Shown: piece by piece, positions 46,601 through 53,812 of the stretch
How the letters are laid out: every line of letters starts with the position of its first letter
Numbering within the stretch: the stretch's first letter is position 1
From: an uncultured Arcanobacterium sp.
GTDB taxonomy: Bacteria > Actinomycetota > Actinomycetes > Actinomycetales > Actinomycetaceae
DNA length: 64,000 bases
Direction of reading: 5' to 3'
Assembly (NCBI GenBank): GCA_945874735.1
Contig: CAMCHI010000001.1
Span: 112,662-176,661 of the forward strand
Program-made: the position numbers and the translations under genes
Notes under the pieces: generated by a model
Seen by the model: only the letters and a program-made list of their open reading frames with translations
Databases searched by the model: none
What the model was told of the DNA's origin: nothing

Positions 46601-47519
46601 TAGTTTGTTGATAGTCCGATATGTTTAATTCATTTTTCCGTCCGCGTGCCACTAATTCTTCGTAGGCTTCTAAAAATTGCGCGAAAGTGAGGCTTTCTGC
46701 TTGCTTGATATTAGGCACTACCAAGGTGCGTGAACCGTCTGGGCGGGCCACGTCTATAGCTATTCCTAGATTGATATGAGCAGGTTTAATTAAAGTGGGT
46801 TTGCCTTGTGTGTCTAATTGGTAGGCGTAGTTCATTTCTGGCATTTCTGCCAGTGCTTCCACCATGGCGTAGGCGATTAAGTGGGTAAACGAAACTTTTC
46901 CGCCGCGTGTGGTAGCTAGATATTTGTTGATTACACTGCGATTATCAAACATTACTCGAGCTGGAATAGCTCGCACGGAAGTAGCAGTAGGGATAGATAG
47001 AGACTGGTCCATGTTTTTAGCAAGTCCTCTATCTGCGCCTTTAAGAGGTAAGTATTGGTCTTCTTCACTTACTGCATTGCGGGTAGGAAGTACATCGTAG
47101 CGTTGAGTGTAAGGAGTGGTGGCAGGGCGAACGGCACTTCTGGGTTGTGGGGGCAGATCAGAGCGGGTAACGAAAGTTGGGGAGGTGATTTGCCGATCGG
47201 CAGTGCTGTGCACTTCGCGTTGTGCTTTTTCGGTGGCAGGTGAGAAAGCTTTAGTGGTATGAGAAGAAGATGGGGCGTTTTCTTTGGTGCTAGGAGGGCT
47301 GGGGATAGTGTTAGGAGGGCTAGGGACAGCGTTAGGAGAGCTAGGAGTGTTGTGTGAGTTGTTGCTTAGTGAGGAAGCTGGGCGTCCTTGGTTTTGCCAA
47401 GCGTGAAATAGTTCTAGCCATTGGGGAGCTATCTGAGTAGGGTTTTGTAAAAACTTTGCATATAGTTCTTCCACAAACTCTTGATTAGCGCCGAAATTTT
47501 CACTTAGGTACGAATTCAC
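43698..47519 (-). CDS. kgd: Kgd, multifunctional 2-oxoglutarate metabolism enzyme
   Basis: 1273-residue actinobacterial protein that fuses an E2-like succinyltransferase domain to the ThDP-dependent E1 of 2-oxoglutarate dehydrogenase, giving oxidative decarboxylation in the citric acid cycle (with separate E2/E3) or carboligation/decarboxylation alone. A short N-terminal segment (1-42) as in SucA/Kgd, a Pro/Ser-rich linker (45-150), the E2 core with YDHRVIQGA (367-375), then E1 with AHRGRLNVL, the GDS/N ThDP region and RKRGHNEGDDPSMTQP. No lipoyl domain, as usual. GTG start 47519 with GGGAGGA upstream. Length fits the family. Confidence 0.94.
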   Translation of the reverse strand: MNSYLSENFGANQEFVEELYAKFLQNPTQIAPQWLELFHAWQNQGRPASSLSNNSHNTPSSPNAVPSPPNTIPSPPSTKENAPSSSHTTKAFSPATEKAQREVHSTADRQITSPTFVTRSDLPPQPRSAVRPATTPYTQRYDVLPTRNAVSEEDQYLPLKGADRGLAKNMDQSLSIPTATSVRAIPARVMFDNRSVINKYLATTRGGKVSFTHLIAYAMVEALAEMPEMNYAYQLDTQGKPTLIKPAHINLGIAIDVARPDGSRTLVVPNIKQAESLTFAQFLEAYEELVARGRKNELNISDYQQTTASLTNPGGLGTTHSIPRLMNQQGLIVGVGSMTYPPEFQGTSDLALARLGVSKVVHLTSTYDHRVIQGATSGRFLALLEQKLLGLDGFFDRVYMSLRIPYQPFIWEKDVEYDPERELGKPARIAELIHAYRSRGHLIADTDPLAFRLRRHPDLELASYGLTLWDLDRTFPTGGFAHTSHLTLRQILDQLRQAYCKTVGIEYMHIQDPVQRRWFQDQLERPANPTSAKTQLNILDKLNQAEAFETFLQTKYVGQKRFSLEGGEALIPALDAILQGAAETGLSEVAIGMAHRGRLNVLSNIAGKSYAQIFTEFDGIYDPSTWQGSGDVKYHLGTEGVYTAPTGDTVSVYLAANPSHLEAADGVLEGVVRAKLDRFNLGESDYPVLPILIHGDSAFAGQGVVTEVLNYSQLPAYRTGGTIHVIINNQIGFTTAPSAARSSRYATDITKGLQVPIFHVNGDDPEAVVRMAEMAFQYRETFHKDVILDIICYRKRGHNEGDDPSMTQPIMYSLVNAKRSTRQLYHEALIGRGELTTEELTRIEADFQNLLDQAFTQVREAETQPTSPDNAANALGLPKAQADQSSEFFGWTTAIAPEILQRIGDAHSDIPAGFKIHKKIGQLFTRRNEMSRSGDIDWGYAELLAFGSLLIDGVPVRISGQDSRRGTFVQRHAVAHCIESGQEWTPLASLTENQAPFTIYDSSLSEYSVLAFEYGYSVERPDALVLWEAQFGDFANGAQIIIDEFISSAEQKWNQHSSLVMLLPHGYEGQGPDHSSARIERYLQLCAEENMTVCQPSTPANYFHLLRQQAFSRPRKPLIVFTPKQLLRRKGVTSQVSEFTQGTFQPVLPEIDPRVTDVNRVLLCSGRIYYDLLEERAVRGDYQCAIVRLEQLYPTPNTAVEAVLRNYPQAELYWVQDEPANQGPWSHLALEMFTELNKPVRLISRPKAAAPATGLSAKHKAEIAQILEQAFQR

Positions 47520-48078
47520 TCTTCATTCCTCCCGCCCTAGATACGGTGAATTATTACTTATTAGTGTAAAACTCTCTTAGGAGTATCGAGAACTTAAATT
47601 GTAAGTAACTTATATTTTGCTTGTTAGGCGGAAAAATGCTGGTAGATATATCGGGGGTGGAATGTAGTTTTGTTATGGAAATTAGGGCAGTTTTAGGGTT
47701 TTGGAAGGAAAGGAGAGAATTTGGCCAAGATAGGTTTTGCTGTTTTGTAATGTGAGGTTATAAATATATTTTTAAGTTGGGAAGAGTAAGGGGCGGTAAA
47801 GTTTTAAGAAAACACCTGCTAGGACAGCTAGTGACTATTAAATTTAATATAAATTTTCCGCTTCTGGAGAAGTTCTAAAATAGCTTAAAATGCGAAACAG
47901 GGTAGATTCTTTGTTACCAAACCGTTATTATTTAATGTGGTTCGGTTGTTGCCAGCACTTGTAACTTAAGCACACTAAATATGCTGAAATAGCTACAAGT
48001 AAAGTAGTAAATAAGCGCTGGTAGAACTGTTGGAAAACATCAGGTGACAAACCTGTTTTAGGGGAAACGAGGCGAATT
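47520..48078. other. 559-base intergenic region between divergent kgd and M23 peptidase
   Basis: No gene found. The kgd ribosome site is at its left end. The right third contains a set of nested complementary segments described as a possible leader (47952-48059). Mostly AT-rich elsewhere; promoters for both genes must be here, none fixed. Confidence 0.55.
47952..48059 (+). promoter_or_regulatory. Possible structured mRNA leader of the M23 peptidase gene
   Basis: CCAGC (47952-47956) pairs with GCTGG (48017-48021); directly inside, ACTTGTA (47957-47963) pairs with TACAAGT (47994-48000), enclosing AGCA/TGCT. A hairpin CAGGT/ACCTG (48041-48055) then leads into TTTTA, 20 bases before the TTG start. 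This resembles a sensor plus weak terminator. No match to the c-di-AMP riboswitch consensus was seen. Confidence 0.35.
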
Positions 48079-49092
48079 TTGGAAAGAACTTCTCAGGTTA
48101 AGAAGTCGCTACCATCGCGTCGTGAATTGCGTTTAGCTCGCCAACAGCAACAAGCACTGGTAATAACACAAGAGGCTAACGCCACTGATTTACCTTTTAT
48201 TATTGAACAGCAAGAAGCAGCTACCGAAATATTCGCAAGTGTTTCTCCTGATTTAGAAACAGATAAGCAAGCGCGTAAAGCATTTAATTCCCGTTTTTCC
48301 ACCCAAGTAAAAGCAGGCAAAAACGTAATCAAAAACCGCATATTCCGCACTTCCTTAGCGGCAGTGGGAGGCGGAGCTTTCGTGGCTGCTTTAATTACTG
48401 CGTCTTTTGCTGCTGCTAACAGTGCGCAAGGCGTGCAAACCCTTCCGTTAGTAGACACAATTCTGGGAGCAGCAAATAACTCGCAAACTTCCACCCCTAG
48501 TTCACTTCTTGCAGAAAATGGTCTTAGCGATGCTGCTCGCATGGAAGCAGCAATTACTCGCTCCGCTAATGGTAACTTGCGTTGTGTGCCCACTACGGGC
48601 GCAAACAGTTTATTAGATGTGTTTGTAGAAGAATCTGCACCGATTTACTTCCCAATGCCGGTAGGTAGCTATGAGCTCACCTCTGAGTTCGGCCCACGGG
48701 TTGATCCCATCACGGGCTGGAGTAGAGTGCATGAGGGAATAGATTTTGCTGCCCCTAGTGGCACTCCTTATTACGCGGTAGCAAATGGAGTGGTAGTAGG
48801 AATTGGTGAAAATGGTAGTGGAAGCAATGAAATCGTCATTAAACACACTATCGGTGAGAAAACTTTCTACTCATTCTATTTGCATAGTTATCGTAGTGGT
48901 ATTCAGGTAACTAAAGGGCAAGAAGTAAAAGCAGGAGAGCATATTGGAAATGTGGGTTCTGCTGGCTACTCCACCGGCCCGCATCTGCATTTTGAGATTC
49001 GTGAAGGTGCTACTTTCCAAGATAAAGCGGTAGAACCTTGGTCGTTTATTAAGCAACTTGGGGCAGTAGACTTAAATTCTGCTTGTCAATAA
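48079..49092 (+). CDS. M23-family peptidoglycan endopeptidase (LytM-like)
   Basis: 337-residue membrane-anchored zinc peptidase expected to cut peptide cross-links in the cell wall, or to act as an activator. A basic, Gln-rich cytoplasmic start (1-90), one transmembrane helix at about 91-113, a linker, and an M23 domain from ~197. Zinc ligands are His218 and Asp222 (VHEGIDFAAPSG) and His304 of HLHFEIREG, with His302 catalytic, so the site looks intact. Start TTG 48079 with GAGG six bases before. Followed after 36 bases by a glycerophosphodiesterase gene on the same strand. Confidence 0.88.
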   Translation: MERTSQVKKSLPSRRELRLARQQQQALVITQEANATDLPFIIEQQEAATEIFASVSPDLETDKQARKAFNSRFSTQVKAGKNVIKNRIFRTSLAAVGGGAFVAALITASFAAANSAQGVQTLPLVDTILGAANNSQTSTPSSLLAENGLSDAARMEAAITRSANGNLRCVPTTGANSLLDVFVEESAPIYFPMPVGSYELTSEFGPRVDPITGWSRVHEGIDFAAPSGTPYYAVANGVVVGIGENGSGSNEIVIKHTIGEKTFYSFYLHSYRSGIQVTKGQEVKAGEHIGNVGSAGYSTGPHLHFEIREGATFQDKAVEPWSFIKQLGAVDLNSACQ

Positions 49093-49128
49093 TTTATTTA
49101 ACCTTAGGTGTATAAAGCAGATTAGCCT

Positions 49129-49914
49129 ATGTTTAATTGGGAAGTTGCGCCATCTCAAGCCTTAGTGATTGCACATCGAGGCGGAGGGGCAGAAGCAGTT
49201 GAAAATTCGATGCAATCCTTTAAACAGATGCAAAATAATGGATTTTTCTACTTAGAAACAGATGCGCAATTAACTGCTGATGGGCAAGTAATTTTATTTC
49301 ACGACTCAGTGTTAGACCGTGCCACTACTGGCAGTGGTAAAGTTTCCGAGCATACTTGGGAGCAGATACAGCAAGTGCAAAATGAAGTTGGAGAACATCC
49401 GCCTTTATTAGCGCAAGTTTTGCAAGATTTTCCACAGCTTGTGTTAAATATAGACGCAAAATCTGACCAAGTAGTAGAGCCATTATTGGCAGTTATTTCC
49501 CAGTATGGAGCACAAGATAGAGTGTGTTTAGCCTCTTTTAGTGAAAGACGGTTACGTCGTATTGCGCGCTTAAATAAAGGAGTGAGTCGTTCAGTTGGCA
49601 TGGGTGGTATGGCAGTTATTGTATTTGCTGCGTTATTCCCTCTGTCTTTAGCGCGCAGAATTCTCTATTATGCCGGATTTTTAGGTGGTGAAATTACTGC
49701 CTTACAAGTGCCAGAAAAGTATTATGGCGTTCCTATTGCTACTAAAAGATTGCTTAAGGTATGTCATAGCTTAGGGTGGGCATTGCAAGTTTGGACGGTA
49801 AACGACCCTGCTCAAATGCGTAAATTATTACATTTAGGAGTAGATGCGTTAATTACTGACTATCCACAAGTGGCTAAAGAGCAAATTGAACAATACGCGT
49901 TAAACAAGGTGTAA
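49129..49914 (+). CDS. Glycerophosphodiester phosphodiesterase
   Basis: 261 residues, GDPD/UgpQ family, hydrolysing glycerophosphodiesters (lipid head groups or teichoic acid fragments) to glycerol-3-phosphate. VIAHRGGGAEAVENS (His16, Arg17, Glu25) and LETDAQLTADGQVILFHDSVLDRAT carry the metal and catalytic residues, and LQVWTVNDPAQMRKLLHLGVDALITDYP is the typical C-terminal barrel signature. A hydrophobic stretch near 160-185 may touch the membrane; no signal peptide. Probably in one unit with the M23 gene. Confidence 0.9.
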   Translation: MFNWEVAPSQALVIAHRGGGAEAVENSMQSFKQMQNNGFFYLETDAQLTADGQVILFHDSVLDRATTGSGKVSEHTWEQIQQVQNEVGEHPPLLAQVLQDFPQLVLNIDAKSDQVVEPLLAVISQYGAQDRVCLASFSERRLRRIARLNKGVSRSVGMGGMAVIVFAALFPLSLARRILYYAGFLGGEITALQVPEKYYGVPIATKRLLKVCHSLGWALQVWTVNDPAQMRKLLHLGVDALITDYPQVAKEQIEQYALNKV

Positions 49915-50009
49915 GAAAAGCTCTGAAGTAGCTGAAATGACCAGAGCGTGAAATGGTTGCATAGTAGTGACTTAGCTGGGTCGGGATTGAGTATTGCGAT
50001 AAAAGCAAA

Positions 50010-50053
50010 TAAAAAATAGGTGAGATTTGCTGAAAATCGCACAAATCTCACCT
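50010..50053 (-). terminator. Rho-independent terminator of tRNA-Arg
   Basis: On the minus strand, a 12-bp perfect stem (50053-50042 with 50029-50018) is followed by TATTTTTTATTT, six bases after the tRNA end. It could also act for the plus-strand GDPD transcript, but the T-tract faces the minus strand. Confidence 0.85.
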
Positions 50054-50058
50054 GCTAG

Positions 50059-50131
50059 TGCCCCAAATAGGATTCGAACCTACGACCTTTCGCTCCGGAG
50101 GCGAACGCTCTATCCCCTGAGCTATTGGGGC
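50059..50131 (-). tRNA. tRNA-Arg, anticodon CCG
   Basis: A 73-base cloverleaf on the minus strand: acceptor GCCCCAA/TTGGGGC, D arm GCTC/GAGC, anticodon stem TTCGC/GCGAA with loop CTCCGGA (anticodon CCG, reading CGG), T arm GTAGG/CCTAT with TTCGAAT, discriminator A. The CCA end is not encoded. It is divergent from argS, whose product charges it. Confidence 0.96.
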
Positions 50132-50311
50132 AGGCAACGAATATTAGTTTAACAGTTACCGATTATAAAACCTATCTCCGGAAAGAATTTAGAAAGTGAT
50201 TTTGCTTTAGTAGATCTTTATTATGTGTTGAAAGCAGCGGAGGTTTGGAGTTGTGTTTATAGGTATGGAAAATAATTTGGTTTGGGGACTTTAGGTTTTT
50301 CCGTTTAGGAT

Positions 50312-50366
50312 TTTAAGGGTAAAACTTTAAGGTAAATGGCTAACTTCACCTTAAGAGAAGTTAGGT
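50312..50366 (+). promoter_or_regulatory. Repeat-rich, pseudoknot-capable leader upstream of argS
   Basis: Two direct repeats (TTTAAGGGTAAA near 50312 and TTTAAGGTAAA at 50326-50336) are followed by two interleaved complementary pairs: TTAAGGT (50327-50333) with ACCTTAA (50348-50354), and CTAACTTC (50340-50347) with GAAGTTAG (50357-50364). The order S1-S2-S1'-S2' can form an H-type pseudoknot or two competing hairpins. The argS start is 33 bases downstream. A multi-site operator is the other reading. Confidence 0.5.
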
Positions 50367-50398
50367 GCTAGATATTTAAGAAAGTTACACTTGTAGAC

Positions 50399-52072
50399 AT
50401 GACACCAGAGGAATTAGCAGCATTTATTAAAAGCACCTTAGAAACGGCAATTACAGATGGGGAAATATCTTTACCCCTTACGGACTTACCAGCAGAAATA
50501 AAGGTAGAGCGCCCTAGGTCGCGTGAGCATGGAGATTGGGCAACTAATGTTGCTATGCAATTAGCGAAAAAGGCAAGTATGAATCCGCGAGAATTTGCCG
50601 AAATTTTAGCGGGTAAGCTAGTGGAAAATTCTGCGATTGCGAAAGCAGAAATTGCTGGCCCTGGATTTATTAACATTACTTTGAGTGCGGCGGCGGCTGG
50701 CGAGTTAGCTCGTTTTATTCTCACGCAAGGACAAGCCTATGGTAGATCTACTGCCGAAGCTGGCACTACGGTTAATTTAGAGTTTGTGTCGGCTAATCCT
50801 ACTGGCCCAATTCATATCGGGGGAGCACGTTGGGCGGCTGTAGGAGATTCTTTAGCTCGTATTTTAGAGGCAACCGGCGTTACAGTAGTGCGCGAGTATT
50901 ATTTTAATGATCATGGTGCGCAAATTGATCGTTTTTCGGCATCTTTGTTGGCTGCTGCGCGGGGGCAGGAAACTCCAGAAGACGGATATGGTGGAGCATA
51001 TATACAAGATATTGCCCAGCAAGTATTGCGCGAACACCCAGAAGTTGCTTTAGAAACTTTAAGTGATGTGCAAGCTCAAGAATTTTTCCGTACCCACGGG
51101 GTTAATCTCATGTTTGCCTCGATTAAACGAGAATTAGCGGATTTTCGGGTAAACTTTGACGTCTTTTTCCATGAGGATTCTTTACATGAATCAGGAGCAG
51201 TAGCAGCAGCTATTGATCGTTTAGCAGAGTCGGGTGTGGTTTATGAACAAGATGGAGCGAAATGGATTCGCACCACTGATTTTGGGGACGATAAAGACCG
51301 TGTGGTAATTAAAACTGATGGTAATGCGGCTTATTTTGCGGGCGATTTGGCTTACTATCTGGATAAGCGCAATCGGGGAGCAGACCAAGTAGTGTTGATG
51401 CTTGGCGCAGATCATCATGGTTATATTGGGCGTATGTATGCTATGGCGCGTGCCTTTGGTGACACAGCTGGCAAGGGTGAGAATTTAGAAATTCTCATTG
51501 GGCAGCTAGTGAATTTAGTGAAGGACGGAGAGCCGGTGCGTATGTCGAAACGTGCAGGCACCGTGGTAGTACTAGACGATTTAGTAGGAGTAGCAGGCGT
51601 AGATGCGGCGCGTTATTCTTTGGTGCGTGCAGCTATGGATACTACTTTGGAGATTGATTTAGGAGTAGTGTCGTCTAATACTAATGATAATCCGGTTTAC
51701 TATGTGCAATATGCGTATGCACGCACTTGTTCGGTGGCACGCAATGCGGCTGAGCATGGAGTGACGCGCACTGATTTTGAGCCAAGTTTACTGGATAGCC
51801 CAGCTGATAATGAGCTATTAGCTGCTTTAGCGAAGTATCCAGAAATTGTATCGCAAGCTGCGCAATTGCGTGAACCGCACCGAGTAGCTCGCTATGTGGA
51901 GGAATTGGCGGGAGCTTACCATGCTTGGTATGGCAAGTCGCGGGTTACTCCGCGTGCCGATGAGGGGGTATGTGCTACTCACCAAGCTCGTTTGTGGCTG
52001 AATGACGCTACCGGTCAGGTTATTGCTAATGCTTTAGGCCTACTAGGAGTAACTGCGCCAGAGAAAATGTAA
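50399..52072 (+). CDS. argS: Arginyl-tRNA synthetase
   Basis: Class I synthetase charging tRNA-Arg, 557 residues, full length. N-terminal Add-1 domain, then [22 protein letters not shown] (HIGH signature as HIGG), and [17 protein letters not shown] (KMSKS-like, MSKR). DALR C-terminal helices contain [11 protein letters not shown]. No strong Shine-Dalgarno precedes ATG 50399; the repeat-rich leader lies just upstream. In many actinobacteria argS is followed by lysA-hom-thrC-thrB-rho; here only thrB stands between argS and rho. Confidence 0.95.
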   Translation: MTPEELAAFIKSTLETAITDGEISLPLTDLPAEIKVERPRSREHGDWATNVAMQLAKKASMNPREFAEILAGKLVENSAIAKAEIAGPGFINITLSAAAAGELARFILTQGQAYGRSTAEAGTTVNLEFVSANPTGPIHIGGARWAAVGDSLARILEATGVTVVREYYFNDHGAQIDRFSASLLAAARGQETPEDGYGGAYIQDIAQQVLREHPEVALETLSDVQAQEFFRTHGVNLMFASIKRELADFRVNFDVFFHEDSLHESGAVAAAIDRLAESGVVYEQDGAKWIRTTDFGDDKDRVVIKTDGNAAYFAGDLAYYLDKRNRGADQVVLMLGADHHGYIGRMYAMARAFGDTAGKGENLEILIGQLVNLVKDGEPVRMSKRAGTVVVLDDLVGVAGVDAARYSLVRAAMDTTLEIDLGVVSSNTNDNPVYYVQYAYARTCSVARNAAEHGVTRTDFEPSLLDSPADNELLAALAKYPEIVSQAAQLREPHRVARYVEELAGAYHAWYGKSRVTPRADEGVCATHQARLWLNDATGQVIANALGLLGVTAPEKM

Positions 52073-52086
52073 AAGTATTTTCATTT

Positions 52087-52122
52087 TAGGGAGCTGTATA
52101 ATATACGGCTCCCTATTTTATT
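52087..52122 (+). terminator. Rho-independent terminator after argS
   Basis: TAGGGAGCTGTATA-type arm (52087-52100) pairs with 52102-52115, with one G-U and a short loop, followed by TTTTATTTG. It separates argS from thrB, so thrB needs its own promoter. Confidence 0.85.
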
Positions 52123-52311
52123 TGCTGGTAATTTCTAGTTTTCATTTGCTGTAAAGAATATGCCCTGGATTTAAGTGGTGGAATGATTTTGGTTGTTGCA
52201 TAGTGGTTAGCGCGCTACGGTGTAATGCGTAGGAGTGGTATAAGCGCGGGGTAGTAGGTTGTGTGTAAAAATATAGGTGTTAGTTCAGGTATGCGGAAGT
52301 GAAATTAGAAT

Positions 52312-53379
52312 ATGAGAATCATAAAAGATACGGCGCGAGTAAGAGTTCCTGCCACTTCTGCTACTTTAGGTGCATCTTTAGCCCGTATTGGTATGGCGCA
52401 TGATTTATGGAATGAAACTACTTTGCGACTCACCACGGGCAAAGCGCGTGTAAAAATTTTGGGTGAAGGCGGGCATAATGCGCCGGTAGCAGAACAGCAT
52501 CTAACAGTGCGAACCATGCAGTACTGTTTGGAAAAGTTGGGTTTGCCTGTGGCGGGGATGGAGCTGGGATGTACTAATTTTATTCCGCGTGAGTGTGGTT
52601 TGGGAGAGCAGAGTGCAGAGATTGTGGCTGGTTTGTTATTAGTGAAAGCCATAGTTGATGAGCCAGAAAAACTTACTAATCAGGTGCTTTTACAGCTTGC
52701 TGCTAATTTAGTGCCGCTAGATGCCGGGATAGTAAGTGCCATAGCGGGTGGTACTAATTTGTGGTGGGAAAAATCGTTAGAGCCGGAAAAGACTGCGGAT
52801 TTAACAGAAGTTAGTTTAGATGGGAAAGAGATAGCAGGGCAGATTATTTCATTACCAGTGGCAGCTAGTTTAGTAACCACGATATTAGTGCCTGATAGTG
52901 CTTTGCAAAATGTTGAAAATATGGAACGGCAAAGTTTGCGTTTAGCACAAGATTTAGCAAATTTACGGGCAGGAGTTGGCAAGCAAGCTGGCAATGATGA
53001 TGCGTTGGCTGGGGAAGAAATTGGGGTGCAGGTACGCGGTAGACATAGTAGTGTGGAGCAGAAAAGGGCGATGGAGCAAGTAATAGGACAAGTAAATCGC
53101 AGTTCATTACTTACTTATGCTTTAACGGTAGCTCCGCAGTACTTGTTGGAGGCTACGGAAGAAGCAGAGGCTTTAGCTAAAATGCAAGCACAATATCCGC
53201 AGAGTGTACAGTTATTGCAAGCCTTGCGGAAAGCGGGGTGGCCAGCAGTATTTTCCGGTACGGGCAATGCCATTTTGGTGTTTGCAGCTATTGATGAAGT
53301 CTTAGGGAAAAGGTTGAAAGAACAAGGTTTTAAGGTATTTGCGAGTACGCAAGTGTCAGGTGCGCAGATTTTGGCCTGA
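52312..53379 (+). CDS. thrB: Homoserine kinase-like GHMP protein with replaced active-site residues
   Basis: 355 residues of the GHMP kinase family, at the position of thrB before rho. Motif 1 reads VPATSATLGASLARIG where active enzymes have A-x-S-A-N-L-G-P-G-F-D: the Asn is Thr18 and the Asp is Ala24. Motif 2 reads GLGEQSAEIVAGL (96-108) where the phosphate loop is normally G-L-G-S-S-A-A. Motif 3, FSGTGNAILVF, is close to SGAGP. The frame is intact with ordinary codon use. It has its own upstream region (240 bases) and terminator. Either a divergent active enzyme with a changed substrate or a kinase that no longer phosphorylates homoserine. Gene name is by position and family only. Confidence 0.7.
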   Translation: MRIIKDTARVRVPATSATLGASLARIGMAHDLWNETTLRLTTGKARVKILGEGGHNAPVAEQHLTVRTMQYCLEKLGLPVAGMELGCTNFIPRECGLGEQSAEIVAGLLLVKAIVDEPEKLTNQVLLQLAANLVPLDAGIVSAIAGGTNLWWEKSLEPEKTADLTEVSLDGKEIAGQIISLPVAASLVTTILVPDSALQNVENMERQSLRLAQDLANLRAGVGKQAGNDDALAGEEIGVQVRGRHSSVEQKRAMEQVIGQVNRSSLLTYALTVAPQYLLEATEEAEALAKMQAQYPQSVQLLQALRKAGWPAVFSGTGNAILVFAAIDEVLGKRLKEQGFKVFASTQVSGAQILA

Positions 53380-53812
53380 GAGTCAAGGTACAAATAAGTC
53401 GGTAACTAAACATGTAAAAACGGTTATTTGCCAAAGTTGTGCGCATTCTTGGAAAGTTAAATAGGCTGTAGCACTACATTTAAGGTAGCTCTTAAAATTA
53501 GAGAGCTACCTTTTGTGTTATAAGCAATGTTTATTATTTTTCTTGAATTTTGGTTAAAACATCGGATCAATCAGTGCATAATTTTAAGTATTTTTGTTTA
53601 TTTGTTTCGCTATTGTGAAAAACCATGTATTATGTTTTCTGGTAGCTAAGAACGGTTTACCGTAATTAGTTGATTTAATAAAATCCGCTAGCAAAGTTTT
53701 TTGTTTTAGTGTGCTACCAAGTTCCCAAATTTCTGTAGTTTTAAGTGTTTCACGCCCTTAAAAGTTCCCTTACAGAAATCATGCAAACCATTTATTTCGG
53801 GGAAGGAACCTC
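53380..53812. other. 433-base region upstream of rho
   Basis: Holds the thrB terminator and then about 290 AT-rich bases expected to carry the rho promoter and 5' leader. A TATTAT at 53628-53633 with a TTTCGC 17 bases upstream is a weak promoter candidate. No gene seen. Confidence 0.5.
53482..53518 (+). terminator. Rho-independent terminator after thrB
   Basis: AAGGTAGCTCT (53482-53492) pairs with AGAGCTACCTT (53502-53512), 11 perfect pairs, then TTGTGTT. Confidence 0.85.

Larger units (their letters stand above)
49915..50398. other. Region between GDPD gene and argS
   Basis: 484 bases holding the minus-strand tRNA-Arg and its terminator, followed by a 267-base argS upstream region that includes a repeat-rich candidate leader. 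No protein gene seen. Confidence 0.7.

Noticed and set aside
47880..48078. c-di-AMP (ydaO) riboswitch before the M23 peptidase
   Set aside because: Conserved GGGGUGAA-type and other core segments were not found; only generic stems are present.
50132..50398. T-box riboswitch before argS
   Set aside because: No T-box consensus, no specifier loop with an Arg codon in a stem I, and no terminator/antiterminator pair with a T-tract.
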